Notes: a model not told the origin generated them from the sequence alone. 64,000 bases of DNA from JACKHO01 sp041398745 (GCA_041398745.1 JAWKUB010000013.1:50574-114573), one strand, 5' to 3'; shown: positions 35,507 to 45,847, numbered from the stretch's first letter. Numbers and translations: made by a program.

Positions 35507-38500
35507 TCCTTGTCCTCCACTGTCTCCTGACGCGATTCCAGACGCGACAGTTCCTCGAAGTAATCCTTCACAACGCCGCGGAATTCCTCGGGAATCTTAC
35601 CATCCTGGTTGTCGAGCACATTGCTTTTCAGCTTGCGGCGCGACTGAGTCCAATTTGAGGTTGAACGACCCCGCAATTGCGTCGGAGCGACTTCACTTTG
35701 ACCTGCTCCCGCGTTTCCTTTGACTCCCTGAGGCTTTGATGACGGGTTGCCGGAGCGCGAAGAATCCGACCCAGCTTCCGAATTCGACTTGTCGTTGTTC
35801 GGATTGGACTGCCGGTTCGGGTATCCGGCCTGCTGGGCCGCCTCATCGGCGAGTTGGTTGAGATCTTGAGCGAGTTGCTGAGTGCCTTCCTGTGACGGGG
35901 TGCGAGCCGTCTGATGGGCCTTGTCCGCCGCCTCTGCCAGCTTCCGGGAGCCGGGTTGTTGCTCCTTGGGCGACGGGGGACCGGACCCACCTGACTTTGT
36001 GCCTGGCTTTGATTCCTTTGGCTGATTTCCATCTGAGTTCGGTTTCGACGCCTGCGGCTCTGATGGGTTGTTTCCGCTTTTGGGTGAGCCGCTGCGGGAG
36101 CCACTGGATCCTCCCGGCTTGTTGCAGTTCGAACATTTCTTGCAGGACTTGCAGACCGACTCTAATGACTGCGTTGCCTCCTGCAGAGACTTCGCTGCCT
36201 GCTCCTGCTGCTCCCCAGCTTGCTTGGGGTCACCTGCTTGCTTGGGATCACCCGCTTGCTTGGGGTCACCTGCTTGCTTGGGATCACCTGCCTGCTTTGG
36301 ATCACCGGCCTGCTTTGGATCACCTGCCTGCTTTGGATCACCGGCCTGCTTTGGATCACCGGCCTGCTTTGGATCACCCGCCTGCTTTGGATCACCCGCC
36401 TGCTTTGGATCACCGGCCTGCTTTGGATCACCTGCCTGCTTTGGATCACCTGCCTGCTTTGGATCACCTGCCTGCTTTGGATCACCCGCCTGCTTTGGAT
36501 CACCCGCCTGCTTTGGATCACCGGCCTGCTTTGGATCACCGGCCTGCTTTGGATCACCTGCCTGCTTTGGATCACCTGCCTGCTTTGGATCACCGGCCTG
36601 CTTTGGATCACCTGCTTGCTTGGGATCACCTGCTTGCTTGGGATCACCGGTTTGCTTGGGATCGTCGGTTTGCTTGGGATCACCCGCTTGCTTGGGATCG
36701 TCGGTTTGCTTGGGATCGTCGGTTTGCTTGGGATCGTCGGCCGGCTTCTGCTGCTCTTCTTGAGGCTTTGTCAGTTGTTCCGCCGCTTTGGTTTCCTTTT
36801 GAGCCTGTTCCAGTTTCTCGCGGGCGTCCCGGACTGCGAGTTGATTCTCAGGATCATCGGTTGGCAACTGCAGCAATTCGTCGGCCTTGTCCCGGAGTTG
36901 TTCGGTTCGGTCCGCGATTTGTTCCTGCAACTTGGCAACCGCCTCCTCAGGACGGTCTTCACGCACTGCCTGAATTGCATCACTGACTCGTTCCTGCTGT
37001 TTTGCGAGTCGCTGTAAATCATCTTTCTTCGGTGTGGATTTGTCCTCATTGTTCGCATTCGGTTGGGCAGCGCCGCTCTGTCGCTCTGACTTGGAGTCTT
37101 CCTGCAATCGCTCGCCAGCCTGTCGTGCTCCGGCTTCGGCTTGCTCCAGATCCTTCTGTCGGAGTTTCTCCGGTACCGCTTCCATTTGTTCACGAGCCTC
37201 TGCGAGTGCATTTGGCTTGCCGTTCGGGGCGGCTTCAGTCGCCTCATTCTTATTCTGTTGGGGCTGTTTGCCCGCATCATCACCTGGAGGCTGAATGTCC
37301 CCCCTCTGCTCTTCCAGCTTGCGGGCTTCCTCCGCAATTTGTTCCTGCTCCCTGGCAATCATGTCCAGCAACTGGTCTTTCAGTTCTTCCTTGGTGCCAA
37401 CCTGATCGAGTTTCGCCAATGCTTCCTGTTGCTGCTGTAACTCCGCCGCTGTCTCCGACAGTTCGGCTGCTTTCTCCGCCCGTTGCGCAAACTGCTCACT
37501 CTTTGCGTCGAGATCCTGCTCGATAACGTCCTGCAGCCCGTCCGCTACTTGTTGCTGTTTGTCGTGCACTTCTGGGGCGTTCTCTTTGCCTTCTGTCAAC
37601 TCTTGCGCCAACCGTTCCTGCTGTCTGGCCAGCTCGTCCAATTGTGCAGCCAGTTCCAGCCGCTTGCCCCGCTGGTCAACGTCTTCTCGTACTTCCTCAA
37701 GCTTGTCGATGGCATTGCTGAGCGAATCCTTCGTTGCCGCGACTGCTTCCCGCTGTTGAGGTACATCATCTGAGAGGGGGACGAGTCCAGCCTGCTTCTT
37801 CGCTTCCGCGACCTCATTCTCGGTGACATCCTGAATTCGTTCGATTTCCGGTTCGAAGAGGCGTTGCTCGGCGAGTTCGCTCTGATTTGTCAATTGACGC
37901 AGTGCTTGTTCTGCACTTTTGATTTGATCCTGGAGTTGCCTGGCCTTTTCCACTGCATCTGCAGGAGTTTTCGGAAGTTCCGCCGCGTCGTCCACTTGGT
38001 CGAGAGCGGCCTGGAGGTCGTCGGTCATCATTTCGGCTCTCCGGAGTTGATCGAGTGCCTCGTTCAAATCGGCGAGCAATAACTGTGTTTCGTTCTGCAC
38101 GGCCTGCTGTCCAATTGGGGCCGCTTCGTCAGCAAATTGAATACGAATCTTTCGTGAGTCGGCAGATTGCGGTCCGCCATACTCGTCAGGGCGACTGTCG
38201 GTAATCGACAACCAGACAGCGAGTTGGTCTCCCGTTGTGACTTCCAGCTCATTCAGGTCGATGGTCAGTTCGCCAGCGAACTCAGTTGCTGCGTCGCAGG
38301 GAAGTTCTTTGACCATAGGTGGCTCGCCATTCTTTTGCGAGATCAGCTGCAACGCGCCGCAGCCGAAGTCGTCGAAAGCTTGAAATACGAATTCGATGCT
38401 GCGATTTGGCGTCGTCATGATTTCGGATAGCGCTGGCTGATCAATGACAATCGACGGCGGCAAATCGGGGAGTGTTCTCAATTCAACTTCGAACGGCTCG

Positions 38501-39684
38501 CTCCGGACTCCCGCTTCACTGATCAGTGTGATTATGGCGTGCTGCAAGTCCCCCTCTGTCGGCGTAAAATCCCAGTAATGACGCCACAGTCCGGTCTCCT
38601 CGACTGAAACAACTCTCTCGCAAGCGACCGATGTTCCGCTGAAGTTCAGTGACGATTCGTTGCATGGCAAAGCGGAATCCACTTCAATTTGAATTCGCGT
38701 GCCCTGAATTAATTCGATTGGCTCAGACAGGTCATTGATGGTCTGCGGAGGCAACCGTGTGTACTCAGGAAATGCCAGACCGACCTGAATGCTTTCAATC
38801 AATGGCTTGGGATCAATAATGATTTGGTGACGGTCAGAAAACAGGCCACCGGACCGAACGCGATATTGAAGGTCACTCTTCAGGCCCGTCAAAGTGAACT
38901 CGGCGGTCCTGCCATTTGGCTCAGACGCCATTTGATGTGAGGCAATGACGACATCAGTCTCGATGACTTCGAGCACAGCATCTGCGAGATGGTTTGCTGT
39001 TGCGGTAATTCGTAATTCGCCACCCTCTCCGACATGCGTATCGCCGGGGACGATTGTCGCATTCAAGTGCGGAAGCAATCGGGCGCCCCAGGGATTCAGC
39101 ACATTGAGAAGAGAAGGGATCAGATAGGGGGCCCAAATCCACAGCGACAAGACGAACACGGCAAAGCAGATTCCTGCGACGATGGTCCTTCTCAGAACTT
39201 CTTGTCCTCGAAGATCCTCGTCTTGGCAGTCAGCGAGGCTACCTTGAGCCTGTTGAGCAACAGCCTCGACAATCGCGTTTGCTTTTCCATTCGGAGTTTC
39301 GGTCAACTGCAGTGACGTTGTGAGTCGTTCCTCAATCGTCGGTTGCTTCTGTTCCAACGTCCAGGCCATCGCCAGGCGGTCGCACTCCAGTTTGAGTGGC
39401 ATCACGAGAAAACGTCGGATAACAAGAGCAACAACTCCAATGAGCGGCAGCCATAGCGAGGCCCGCAACCATGCGGATTCGGGCTGGAAGATGGCATCGA
39501 CGATCAGAATCACCAGGAGTGACGTAACCAAGGTCGTCCCTACCAGAAGGGCTCCCCCAATCCAGATTTCGCGGCGCAGCCGACTCACCATCTGGTCGAG
39601 ATCCAGGTGGATTCGATCGATTGCCGCGGACTTGGAGGGGGAAACAACTTTGGTATTGTTTGCTGGGGCTGTTGTCGCTGTCAT
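35503..39684 (-). CDS. Giant membrane-anchored coiled-coil protein with hexapeptide repeats
   Basis: It encodes 1,393 residues. Three N-terminal transmembrane segments lie at about 36-62, 68-89 and 165-190. An Ig-like/beta region spans about 210-530. A long Glu/Gln/Ala/Lys-rich coiled coil spans about 540-980. The hexapeptide repeat DPKQAG (29 copies) comes next, then a Cys cluster CKSCKKCSNC, then a Ser/Pro/Gly/Asn-rich tail ending in a helix. ATG 39684 was chosen because it is the first start after the upstream gene and directly precedes membrane-domain sequence. It resembles DUF4175-type proteins seen in planctomycete MoxR/VWA operons; the corresponding operon B protein lacks the repeats and Cys cluster. 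The role is probably a structural or scaffold element of the envelope. Confidence 0.9.
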   Translation of the reverse strand: MTATTAPANNTKVVSPSKSAAIDRIHLDLDQMVSRLRREIWIGGALLVGTTLVTSLLVILIVDAIFQPESAWLRASLWLPLIGVVALVIRRFLVMPLKLECDRLAMAWTLEQKQPTIEERLTTSLQLTETPNGKANAIVEAVAQQAQGSLADCQDEDLRGQEVLRRTIVAGICFAVFVLSLWIWAPYLIPSLLNVLNPWGARLLPHLNATIVPGDTHVGEGGELRITATANHLADAVLEVIETDVVIASHQMASEPNGRTAEFTLTGLKSDLQYRVRSGGLFSDRHQIIIDPKPLIESIQVGLAFPEYTRLPPQTINDLSEPIELIQGTRIQIEVDSALPCNESSLNFSGTSVACERVVSVEETGLWRHYWDFTPTEGDLQHAIITLISEAGVRSEPFEVELRTLPDLPPSIVIDQPALSEIMTTPNRSIEFVFQAFDDFGCGALQLISQKNGEPPMVKELPCDAATEFAGELTIDLNELEVTTGDQLAVWLSITDSRPDEYGGPQSADSRKIRIQFADEAAPIGQQAVQNETQLLLADLNEALDQLRRAEMMTDDLQAALDQVDDAAELPKTPADAVEKARQLQDQIKSAEQALRQLTNQSELAEQRLFEPEIERIQDVTENEVAEAKKQAGLVPLSDDVPQQREAVAATKDSLSNAIDKLEEVREDVDQRGKRLELAAQLDELARQQERLAQELTEGKENAPEVHDKQQQVADGLQDVIEQDLDAKSEQFAQRAEKAAELSETAAELQQQQEALAKLDQVGTKEELKDQLLDMIAREQEQIAEEARKLEEQRGDIQPPGDDAGKQPQQNKNEATEAAPNGKPNALAEAREQMEAVPEKLRQKDLEQAEAGARQAGERLQEDSKSERQSGAAQPNANNEDKSTPKKDDLQRLAKQQERVSDAIQAVREDRPEEAVAKLQEQIADRTEQLRDKADELLQLPTDDPENQLAVRDAREKLEQAQKETKAAEQLTKPQEEQQKPADDPKQTDDPKQTDDPKQAGDPKQTDDPKQTGDPKQAGDPKQAGDPKQAGDPKQAGDPKQAGDPKQAGDPKQAGDPKQAGDPKQAGDPKQAGDPKQAGDPKQAGDPKQAGDPKQAGDPKQAGDPKQAGDPKQAGDPKQAGDPKQAGDPKQAGDPKQAGDPKQAGDPKQAGDPKQAGEQQEQAAKSLQEATQSLESVCKSCKKCSNCNKPGGSSGSRSGSPKSGNNPSEPQASKPNSDGNQPKESKPGTKSGGSGPPSPKEQQPGSRKLAEAADKAHQTARTPSQEGTQQLAQDLNQLADEAAQQAGYPNRQSNPNNDKSNSEAGSDSSRSGNPSSKPQGVKGNAGAGQSEVAPTQLRGRSTSNWTQSRRKLKSNVLDNQDGKIPEEFRGVVKDYFEELSRLESRQETVEDKE
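36217..36738 (-). repeat. 18-bp tandem repeat, 29 copies (DPKQAG)
   Basis: I count 29 consecutive 18-bp units. The coding strand encodes DPKQAG in most copies and DPKQTD/TG near the N-terminal end. Third-position variants recur in alternating blocks, a pattern expected from unequal exchange or slippage. Because 18 is a multiple of three and no frame gains a stop, several artefactual frames are open on both strands here. Confidence 0.95.
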
Positions 39685-39725
39685 TTGAGTCACCTGATTC
39701 CGTGTGATGATCGATCGAGAAACAT

Positions 39726-42296
39726 CTAGATTCGCCCGGTCCATTTTCGGAGCAACCACTCCAGACTTACTGCGCCCAGAAACAGACCGATGATTGGCCA
39801 AAGATTCCAGAGTGGCACCGTCCAGCGTTCGCGTACAAAGGTCGACTTCGGTCCAAAGTTCAGGAGCACCGCTTCCGCATTGGACAGGTCGGCCACAGTT
39901 CCCCCGGTCCAATCCGCCATTTGTCTCGGCACTGTGGCATCGGCCACCAGGTCGAGCCGTTCACGATTTTCGGCAGTAGCTTCGATGCCAATTTCCAGCC
40001 CCACCGCTTGAGTTCCGGACCCTTCGAGGGTCAGCAACTTCTCGACGACTTCTCCCGAGAGCTCGATGCGATACTTCCCCGGTTGGGTGAGATCGCGAAT
40101 GTCGCCGTGCAGCATCCCTATATTCTGCGGATCGGGAGTCAGGTCAATGGTCCGCATGACTTCATCTTCGAATAAGACCTTTGCCTGCACAGGGGAATCA
40201 ATCACGGGGCTGCGATCTGCATTGAAAAGTCGAGCTTGAACGGAGATGGCCTCGCCGCTTTTGTACAGTGTTCGATCAGTCCCAAGCCGCACCAAATCGG
40301 TGCCTGCCGAGAGCCGATCGTTGACCGACCAGCGAATGATTTGCCCCCAGAATTCATGGTGAAGTCGATCACCAATTCCGTAGCGGAGTCGCCAGGTTTC
40401 GTCGAAATTCAGTTGCAGGACTTTGCCTGATCCGTAGCGATGCCACAGCATGAGTGCCTGTCGCCGCTGCTCCGCCAATTCAGTTTGCGCGTTATTCGGG
40501 CGTTCACGCTTGGGCGATGCATAGGCCAGGACACTGGCGCCGGCTTTCGCTTCGCAGTTAGGATGCCTCCAGGTCAATTCTGGAAAGGATATGTCCGAGA
40601 CTCCTGTTGCTCGTTGCAAAAGTGCCTCGGTATCGCCTTCCTGAGTGAGAGAAAAATGGAAACTCTGGTCGGGGCTGCGTGCTGTTGGGACCGCAGGTCG
40701 GTTCATGAGCACGGGCAGCACGTCGGCGAGTGGCGTTGCTCGAAAGGCATGGGGCATTTGATTGGGCCCGGCGATGACGACCAGTGCGCCGCCGCGATCC
40801 TTTACGAAATGTTCCAATGCCTGAATTCCCTCGATGCCCAGAGCGTTGGGTGAGACATCTCCCAGAATAATCACGTCGAACTTGAACCATTCTGTCTCGT
40901 CGAGCGGAAGTGCGTTGGCTTCGCAATCATCGAAGGCACGTTGAGCCGAGGCACGCATAATGGGTGGTGCAGGGACTCCCGCGAGACGATCTCCTTGCAA
41001 CAACACCGCCTGCAGGAAGACGGTCTGATCGCGTCCGGCGAAGAGATTGCGCAGGTATCGAAACTCCCAACGCGGACGCTCATCGATCAGCAGGACACGA
41101 ATTCGGTCTTGGGAAACCCAAACCGGCTTTGAGGATTTGTTGTTCTCTGCCGTTTCCTCTTCCGGAAGTTCGGCGAGTTCCACGCGATATTCGTGAATTC
41201 GCGGTTCCTCGGGCTGATGGCGAAATGTCACTGTTTCGCGATGATGGTCACTCGCAATTGCAAGCGACTGTTCCTCAATGAGTTCGTCGCCATCGAACAA
41301 TCGAACCGTCGCAGTTTCCCCCATGTAGTGATCGAACTTGAGCGCTGCCGTCAACGGCATACTGTCCCCATGATAAACCTGTGACGGTGCCTGAACGCTG
41401 ACAATTTGTGCATCTCTTGGCGGCTCCTGGCTGCCAATGACAATGGAATTCACTGGAATACCTCGGTCACCCAATGGGTGGCATTGGTTTTCCAGATTCG
41501 AACTGGAATGGTCCCTGCCGTCACTGATAATCAAGACCCCGGAGAGTTTCTCTGTCGAAATGTCGCCACGCACCTGCCGCAGAGCGTCTGCGAAGTCGGT
41601 CGATGCCGTCCATTCTGACGGGCCGGATTCGACCGAGGGCGCATCTTCCTTTCGATTGAGAAACTGGGTTGCGTTAACTTCCCGGGCTGAAGCGCCCAGC
41701 TCATATAACCTGACGTCGTAATCCTGTGACAGGTGTTCCAGCAGACTTTTCGAATCTATTGAATCTTCCAGAAGCAATTTGTGGGCCGCCTGACGGCGAG
41801 ACCAGTCGGGGTCCGTCTTCAGCTTTGTGGGGAGATTCATCGAGTCAGACACATCCACCACGACAGCCACCGCATGTTCTTCCTCATGCTCCTCTTCATG
41901 CGTCAGGACCGGCTCTAACAGAAGTACGGACAGCAGGGCGATCATAGCCAATCGAAGCAGTGGAAGAATTGCCGATATGACGTTTTCTCGCCCCGAAGTG
42001 GACGTGCCGACTGCTTCGGACTGATAGCAGAACAACACGGCTTCAGAGGCAATCGCAGCCGACAGAGCAATCAGCCAGTGAGGCCAATGACTCGCTGTCT
42101 CGAAGACTTGGCTCAGGGCGTCGATCGCGAAGAAATAGCTTGCGTACGCCAAGCCGAGTCTTGGCCCGTATGCGAGACGCCGAATTGCAATGGGCAGAAC
42201 AAAACGTTGACAACAGGCCATGCAGATCCAGCCTACGAGCGCGAGACCCAACCAAAGCAGCGGCGTCACGTCAAATACTTGCAAATCGTCTGTCAT
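39726..42296 (-). CDS. VWA membrane protein with glutamine-amidotransferase-like domain
   Basis: It encodes 856 residues. Transmembrane segments lie near the N-terminus (about 11-30, 45-62, 68-85, 105-128), with another pair at the very C-terminus (WNLWPIIGLFLGAVSLEWLL). A VWA domain starts at about 140 with the metal-site motif DVSDSMN. The middle (about 390-560) has the glutamine-amidotransferase-like fold common in this family (RVLLIDERPRWEFRYLRNLF, VIILGDVSPNALG, GGALVVIAGPNQ), without a visible catalytic Cys. ATG 42296 overlaps the stop of the upstream gene as ATGA. It is the fourth gene of operon A, paralogous to 54321-57080. Confidence 0.9.
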   Translation of the reverse strand: MTDDLQVFDVTPLLWLGLALVGWICMACCQRFVLPIAIRRLAYGPRLGLAYASYFFAIDALSQVFETASHWPHWLIALSAAIASEAVLFCYQSEAVGTSTSGRENVISAILPLLRLAMIALLSVLLLEPVLTHEEEHEEEHAVAVVVDVSDSMNLPTKLKTDPDWSRRQAAHKLLLEDSIDSKSLLEHLSQDYDVRLYELGASAREVNATQFLNRKEDAPSVESGPSEWTASTDFADALRQVRGDISTEKLSGVLIISDGRDHSSSNLENQCHPLGDRGIPVNSIVIGSQEPPRDAQIVSVQAPSQVYHGDSMPLTAALKFDHYMGETATVRLFDGDELIEEQSLAIASDHHRETVTFRHQPEEPRIHEYRVELAELPEEETAENNKSSKPVWVSQDRIRVLLIDERPRWEFRYLRNLFAGRDQTVFLQAVLLQGDRLAGVPAPPIMRASAQRAFDDCEANALPLDETEWFKFDVIILGDVSPNALGIEGIQALEHFVKDRGGALVVIAGPNQMPHAFRATPLADVLPVLMNRPAVPTARSPDQSFHFSLTQEGDTEALLQRATGVSDISFPELTWRHPNCEAKAGASVLAYASPKRERPNNAQTELAEQRRQALMLWHRYGSGKVLQLNFDETWRLRYGIGDRLHHEFWGQIIRWSVNDRLSAGTDLVRLGTDRTLYKSGEAISVQARLFNADRSPVIDSPVQAKVLFEDEVMRTIDLTPDPQNIGMLHGDIRDLTQPGKYRIELSGEVVEKLLTLEGSGTQAVGLEIGIEATAENRERLDLVADATVPRQMADWTGGTVADLSNAEAVLLNFGPKSTFVRERWTVPLWNLWPIIGLFLGAVSLEWLLRKWTGRI

Positions 42297-44902
42297 GATG
42301 CCTCCTCGAAAATGGCCGAGGATTCGTCGATGGGGGCATCCTCCCAGAGTCCAGAGCTTTTCCCGGTCGTTGAAAATTGAGGAACAGGCGGTTTCACTTC
42401 GAGTGGAACATTGGATACGGCAGACTCGCTGGGAGCCACTCCCCGGCGATTTCGAATCCACTTCGTCACCAGGCATTCTCCGGCCAGCAGCCATAGCACG
42501 GTGAACAACAACGTGTTCCAAACCTCTGCTCCAACGGACTCAATGGCAACTGGCTTGGTCAATTGGCTCACGTCATTAACCAGTTCAAGGCCAAGTCCAC
42601 GACTGATTTCCCGCAACCTGTCCGCAGAGACAACGGACAGGTTAGACTCTTCCCGGTCGCGGTTAATTGCGAAGCTGGAAACTAAAGTCTTTGATTGATT
42701 GTCCCGCAAACCGTAAACACCGGGGACAATCACCTGGCCGATTCGCGCCAAAGGAGTGTCGTCCTCCCACGAAACCGGAATGTCCCGCTTCGTTCCATCG
42801 GGTTCGACCAGCTGGAGCATTTCGATTCTCTCCGTAGGATCGATTCTCTCTGTCAGCTCCGTTGTGAGTTCGGAAGTCGGTTCAAAGTTGGTCTCCATTT
42901 CCTGGGAAGCCGCAAGGTGATAGGTCCAAAGATGCATGAGAACAGGAAAAGCGAGATTTGCCGGAAAATTGCTGTCGCGGCGGGTAAGTGAGACGTTCTG
43001 CATTAACACGCGTCCTCTACCAACTGTTTGTTCCGCGAAGAGTGCGTCGCCGTTTTTCAGTTTCATTCCGACAATAGCCTGCTCAGATGGCGTCGTGCTC
43101 CAGAATTGAAAGACTGAGATATCCGCGAGATCGTGGTCGCCTCGCTCGAACAGGTCGCTGATAAAAGGTCTGCCGGCTGCGTCCAAGGCCACGCCCAGCC
43201 GAGAAACGTCACCATCGGGTGACGCTTCGCTTACCCATTTGTTCCTTTCACCCAACTGAGCTGGCATGATAGGTTCATCCGTCACGGGAGCGCGCCAGTT
43301 GTTGTAGAACGACGTATCAGACTGCTCACCGGGGATGACCCACAAACTGCCTCCGACATCGACGAAACTAGCAAGGCGTTCCGCTGCGTCGACGGGCAGG
43401 CGAGGCACGTCACACAGCATGACCAGCTGAAAGTCATCCAGTGATTCGACTTCGCTGAGGCCGGCCGCTTCAATCGACGTCGTGATGATGGCTCGGTCGG
43501 CGTTGCGCTCAGCCGCATCGCCACCCAATTGCGGAACGCGAAGGCTTGTTGGATCAAGCGCGAGCCGCGCGAATGTTGCTGATTGCTGTGCGGGATCGGC
43601 ATTGATGCTTCCATTCACCACCAGGATCGACAAGTGGGGGATCACATCAACGATTGAGTCGAACCGGTTGTCTGCGGATAACGGGTCTGCAATCTCGACT
43701 GTTCCAGAAACGACGTGCTGTCCCTCTTGAGGAAACGCGTGCAGGAAACGAACAGTCGAACTGACTCCTGGCTCGAGTTGTATGAGAGACTCGGCTGCGA
43801 CTTCCCTGCCATCCACCAGCAGGTTGACCACCAAATCTTGAATCGTCGTTGCTCCGCCATTTCGGACTTCGACTTCAATTGGAACTGGTCGGTTAGTGGA
43901 CACGAGCGACGCATTGACGAGAAGGCGATCGACAGAAATGTTCGTTGTCTTCTCTGGCAGACGTGCGACGATTGCGGCGCACGGAATCTCAGACGGTGAG
44001 TCGGCTCCTTGCTCCTCGATTCCCGCACCTTCAGTTTCATTGGTCGTACCAGATTCTGGACGGGACTCCAATGCGGCAGAATTCTTGACTATTGGATGAT
44101 GTGCCAGTCGCAATTCATCGATCGACTCCCAGTTGCAGAGTTGATCGTCGGTGAGCAGCAACACCTGTTTCTGCGCGTTCGGCGCCTTCTTGACCAGAGA
44201 AGTTGCCTGCCTGATGGCCGACTCCATATTCGATCCGCCAGCGACTGGCGCGAGCGTGCCGAGAACCTGTTCGGCCTTTCTGAGATTGCGAAATGGTGAA
44301 CCATCCACAGTCTCTGTGATTGGGCCAGCCAACACGATCGAGACGGTAGAATTCCCCGAGAGAGTTTCGACAAGGGATTGCGCCTGCAAAATCGCCTTGT
44401 CAAAGTGGGAAGTCTCATCATCGCCCATTGTCATCGTCAATGAACTGTCGACGACAATGGCGATGTCGCGATCCACTGGGGATTCAACGAGAGAAGCTGG
44501 ACTCGCGGAGAGCATGGCCCCGGCACCTCCAAACAGAAGTACCGCGGCGACGACTCCAATCCATCGATTGCGAAGTCGCCATCCGCCGACAACCGCCGCC
44601 GTTAACAACAGGAGCCCGCACCCGGCCAACAGCGAGAACAGTAGCCACGGAAGAATTCGGTCCGATGCGATTGCTGGTCGCGCCATGGCCAACACGAACA
44701 GCAACACCAGTAAGCAACGCAGCAGCAACAGCAGGAGGTTCTCCAGCGTTAACCCGCGACGGCGACTGGTTACTGTCCGCTTCAAGAACTGCATGGCGGG
44801 CCAGTCGACCACTTTTGACTTCCGCCGCTTCTGCAGGTGGACAAGGATGGGGATGATGACCGCCGCAGCGGCGAACATCGCAGTGCTGTTGAGGAGTGTC
44901 AT
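42293..44902 (-). CDS. BatA-like VWA membrane protein
   Basis: It encodes 869 residues. The N-terminal BatA-type hairpin (about 1-80) contains AAAVIIPILVHLQKRRKSKVVDWPAMQFL and LLLLLRCLLVLLFVLAMARP. Two further transmembrane segments follow at about 85-145. The VWA domain starts at about 150 with DSSLTM, then a cell-adhesion-like beta domain and a glutamine-amidotransferase-like region follow. The last membrane helix is near 810-830 (WNTLLFTVLWLLAGECLV). Translation is coupled at both ends (ATGA overlaps). It is the third gene of operon A. Bat proteins commonly accompany MoxR and DUF58; the substrate is unknown. Confidence 0.92.
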   Translation of the reverse strand: MTLLNSTAMFAAAAVIIPILVHLQKRRKSKVVDWPAMQFLKRTVTSRRRGLTLENLLLLLLRCLLVLLFVLAMARPAIASDRILPWLLFSLLAGCGLLLLTAAVVGGWRLRNRWIGVVAAVLLFGGAGAMLSASPASLVESPVDRDIAIVVDSSLTMTMGDDETSHFDKAILQAQSLVETLSGNSTVSIVLAGPITETVDGSPFRNLRKAEQVLGTLAPVAGGSNMESAIRQATSLVKKAPNAQKQVLLLTDDQLCNWESIDELRLAHHPIVKNSAALESRPESGTTNETEGAGIEEQGADSPSEIPCAAIVARLPEKTTNISVDRLLVNASLVSTNRPVPIEVEVRNGGATTIQDLVVNLLVDGREVAAESLIQLEPGVSSTVRFLHAFPQEGQHVVSGTVEIADPLSADNRFDSIVDVIPHLSILVVNGSINADPAQQSATFARLALDPTSLRVPQLGGDAAERNADRAIITTSIEAAGLSEVESLDDFQLVMLCDVPRLPVDAAERLASFVDVGGSLWVIPGEQSDTSFYNNWRAPVTDEPIMPAQLGERNKWVSEASPDGDVSRLGVALDAAGRPFISDLFERGDHDLADISVFQFWSTTPSEQAIVGMKLKNGDALFAEQTVGRGRVLMQNVSLTRRDSNFPANLAFPVLMHLWTYHLAASQEMETNFEPTSELTTELTERIDPTERIEMLQLVEPDGTKRDIPVSWEDDTPLARIGQVIVPGVYGLRDNQSKTLVSSFAINRDREESNLSVVSADRLREISRGLGLELVNDVSQLTKPVAIESVGAEVWNTLLFTVLWLLAGECLVTKWIRNRRGVAPSESAVSNVPLEVKPPVPQFSTTGKSSGLWEDAPIDESSAIFEEAS

Positions 44903-45837
44903 CGCCGGCCTCCATTCCGTTGCCCGAGATAGTCGCTCAAGGCAGTGACGTACGAGTCCCTGGTATTCAGCCGGACATAGTCAACCGGAATGCTCCGGCA
45001 TTTCTGTTCGAGGTCATTAAGAAAGTTCGTGAACTGACGCAAATACTCTGCGCGAATCGACGCCGGGTCCAAATCGATGTCATCAACGGACCCTTCCAAA
45101 TCGCGAAATTGAATGGCGTCGTCGTATGGGAAAGTCAGTTCCTCTTCGGTAAGAATTTGAAACACGACGACTTCGTGCTTTCGGTAGCGCAGGTGATGCA
45201 GAGCCTGCATGAGTTGTTGCGTGTCAGACAACAGGTCACTGAGCAGGATGACAATTCCGCGACGTGGAATACGTTCGGCCGCCTCGTGCAGCGCCGACGG
45301 CGCATCCGACGCGTTCTCCGGGATTGCCGCATCCAACGCCTGCAGAATTCTTCGCAAATGGCTGCCGCTTCCTCGAGCCGGAAGTTGAGACCGAACTTCG
45401 GAATCGAATTGAATTATTCCGGCAGCGTCCCCCTGCCGAACAAAGAGGAACGTCAGCATAGCAGCGATGTACTTTGCATAGTCGAACTTCGATAACTTTG
45501 ATCCAGCGAGAGAACTGGCAGCATCTCCCTGAAATCGCATGGATGCCGAAGAATCGAGCAGGATTGTCGCACGCAGATTGGTCTCCTCGACGTACTGCTT
45601 CACACAGTACCTGTCCTGCCTGGCGAAGACGCGCCAATCCAGATTGCGAGGATCATCGCCAGGGCTGTACTCGCGATGCTCAGCAAACTCTGTCGACGAT
45701 CCGAGGTAAGGACTGCGATGACCACCCGACTTGAAGCCCTCAACACGGCCCCGCGCAGGAAAGGTCCTGCGCGCCAACTGAGCCTGAGCCTCAGCTGGCA
45801 GCAGCTTCATGTAATCAGGGATCTCAAGAGTCAACAT
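44899..45837 (-). CDS. DUF58 protein (VWA-like)
   Basis: It encodes 312 residues without a signal peptide. The DUF58 core motif DPRNLDWRVFARQDRYCVKQYVE is near residue 60, followed by LLDSSASMRF at about 90-100, a VWA-type metal-site pattern (DxSxS). The C-terminal part has alternating strands and helices (VILLSDLLSDTQQLMQAL). DUF58 proteins accompany MoxR ATPases and are presumed clients or adaptors. It is the second gene of operon A, 10 bp after the MoxR stop, and its stop overlaps the BatA-like start. Confidence 0.93.
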   Translation of the reverse strand: MLTLEIPDYMKLLPAEAQAQLARRTFPARGRVEGFKSGGHRSPYLGSSTEFAEHREYSPGDDPRNLDWRVFARQDRYCVKQYVEETNLRATILLDSSASMRFQGDAASSLAGSKLSKFDYAKYIAAMLTFLFVRQGDAAGIIQFDSEVRSQLPARGSGSHLRRILQALDAAIPENASDAPSALHEAAERIPRRGIVILLSDLLSDTQQLMQALHHLRYRKHEVVVFQILTEEELTFPYDDAIQFRDLEGSVDDIDLDPASIRAEYLRQFTNFLNDLEQKCRSIPVDYVRLNTRDSYVTALSDYLGQRNGGRR

Positions 45838-45847
45838 CGGGAGAGGC

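Noticed and set aside
35892..37017. Long open frames on the opposite strand and in other frames of the repeat region (up to 364 codons)
   Set aside because: They come from the 18-bp repeat, which keeps all frames open. The coding frame is fixed by membrane and coiled-coil sequence on both sides.
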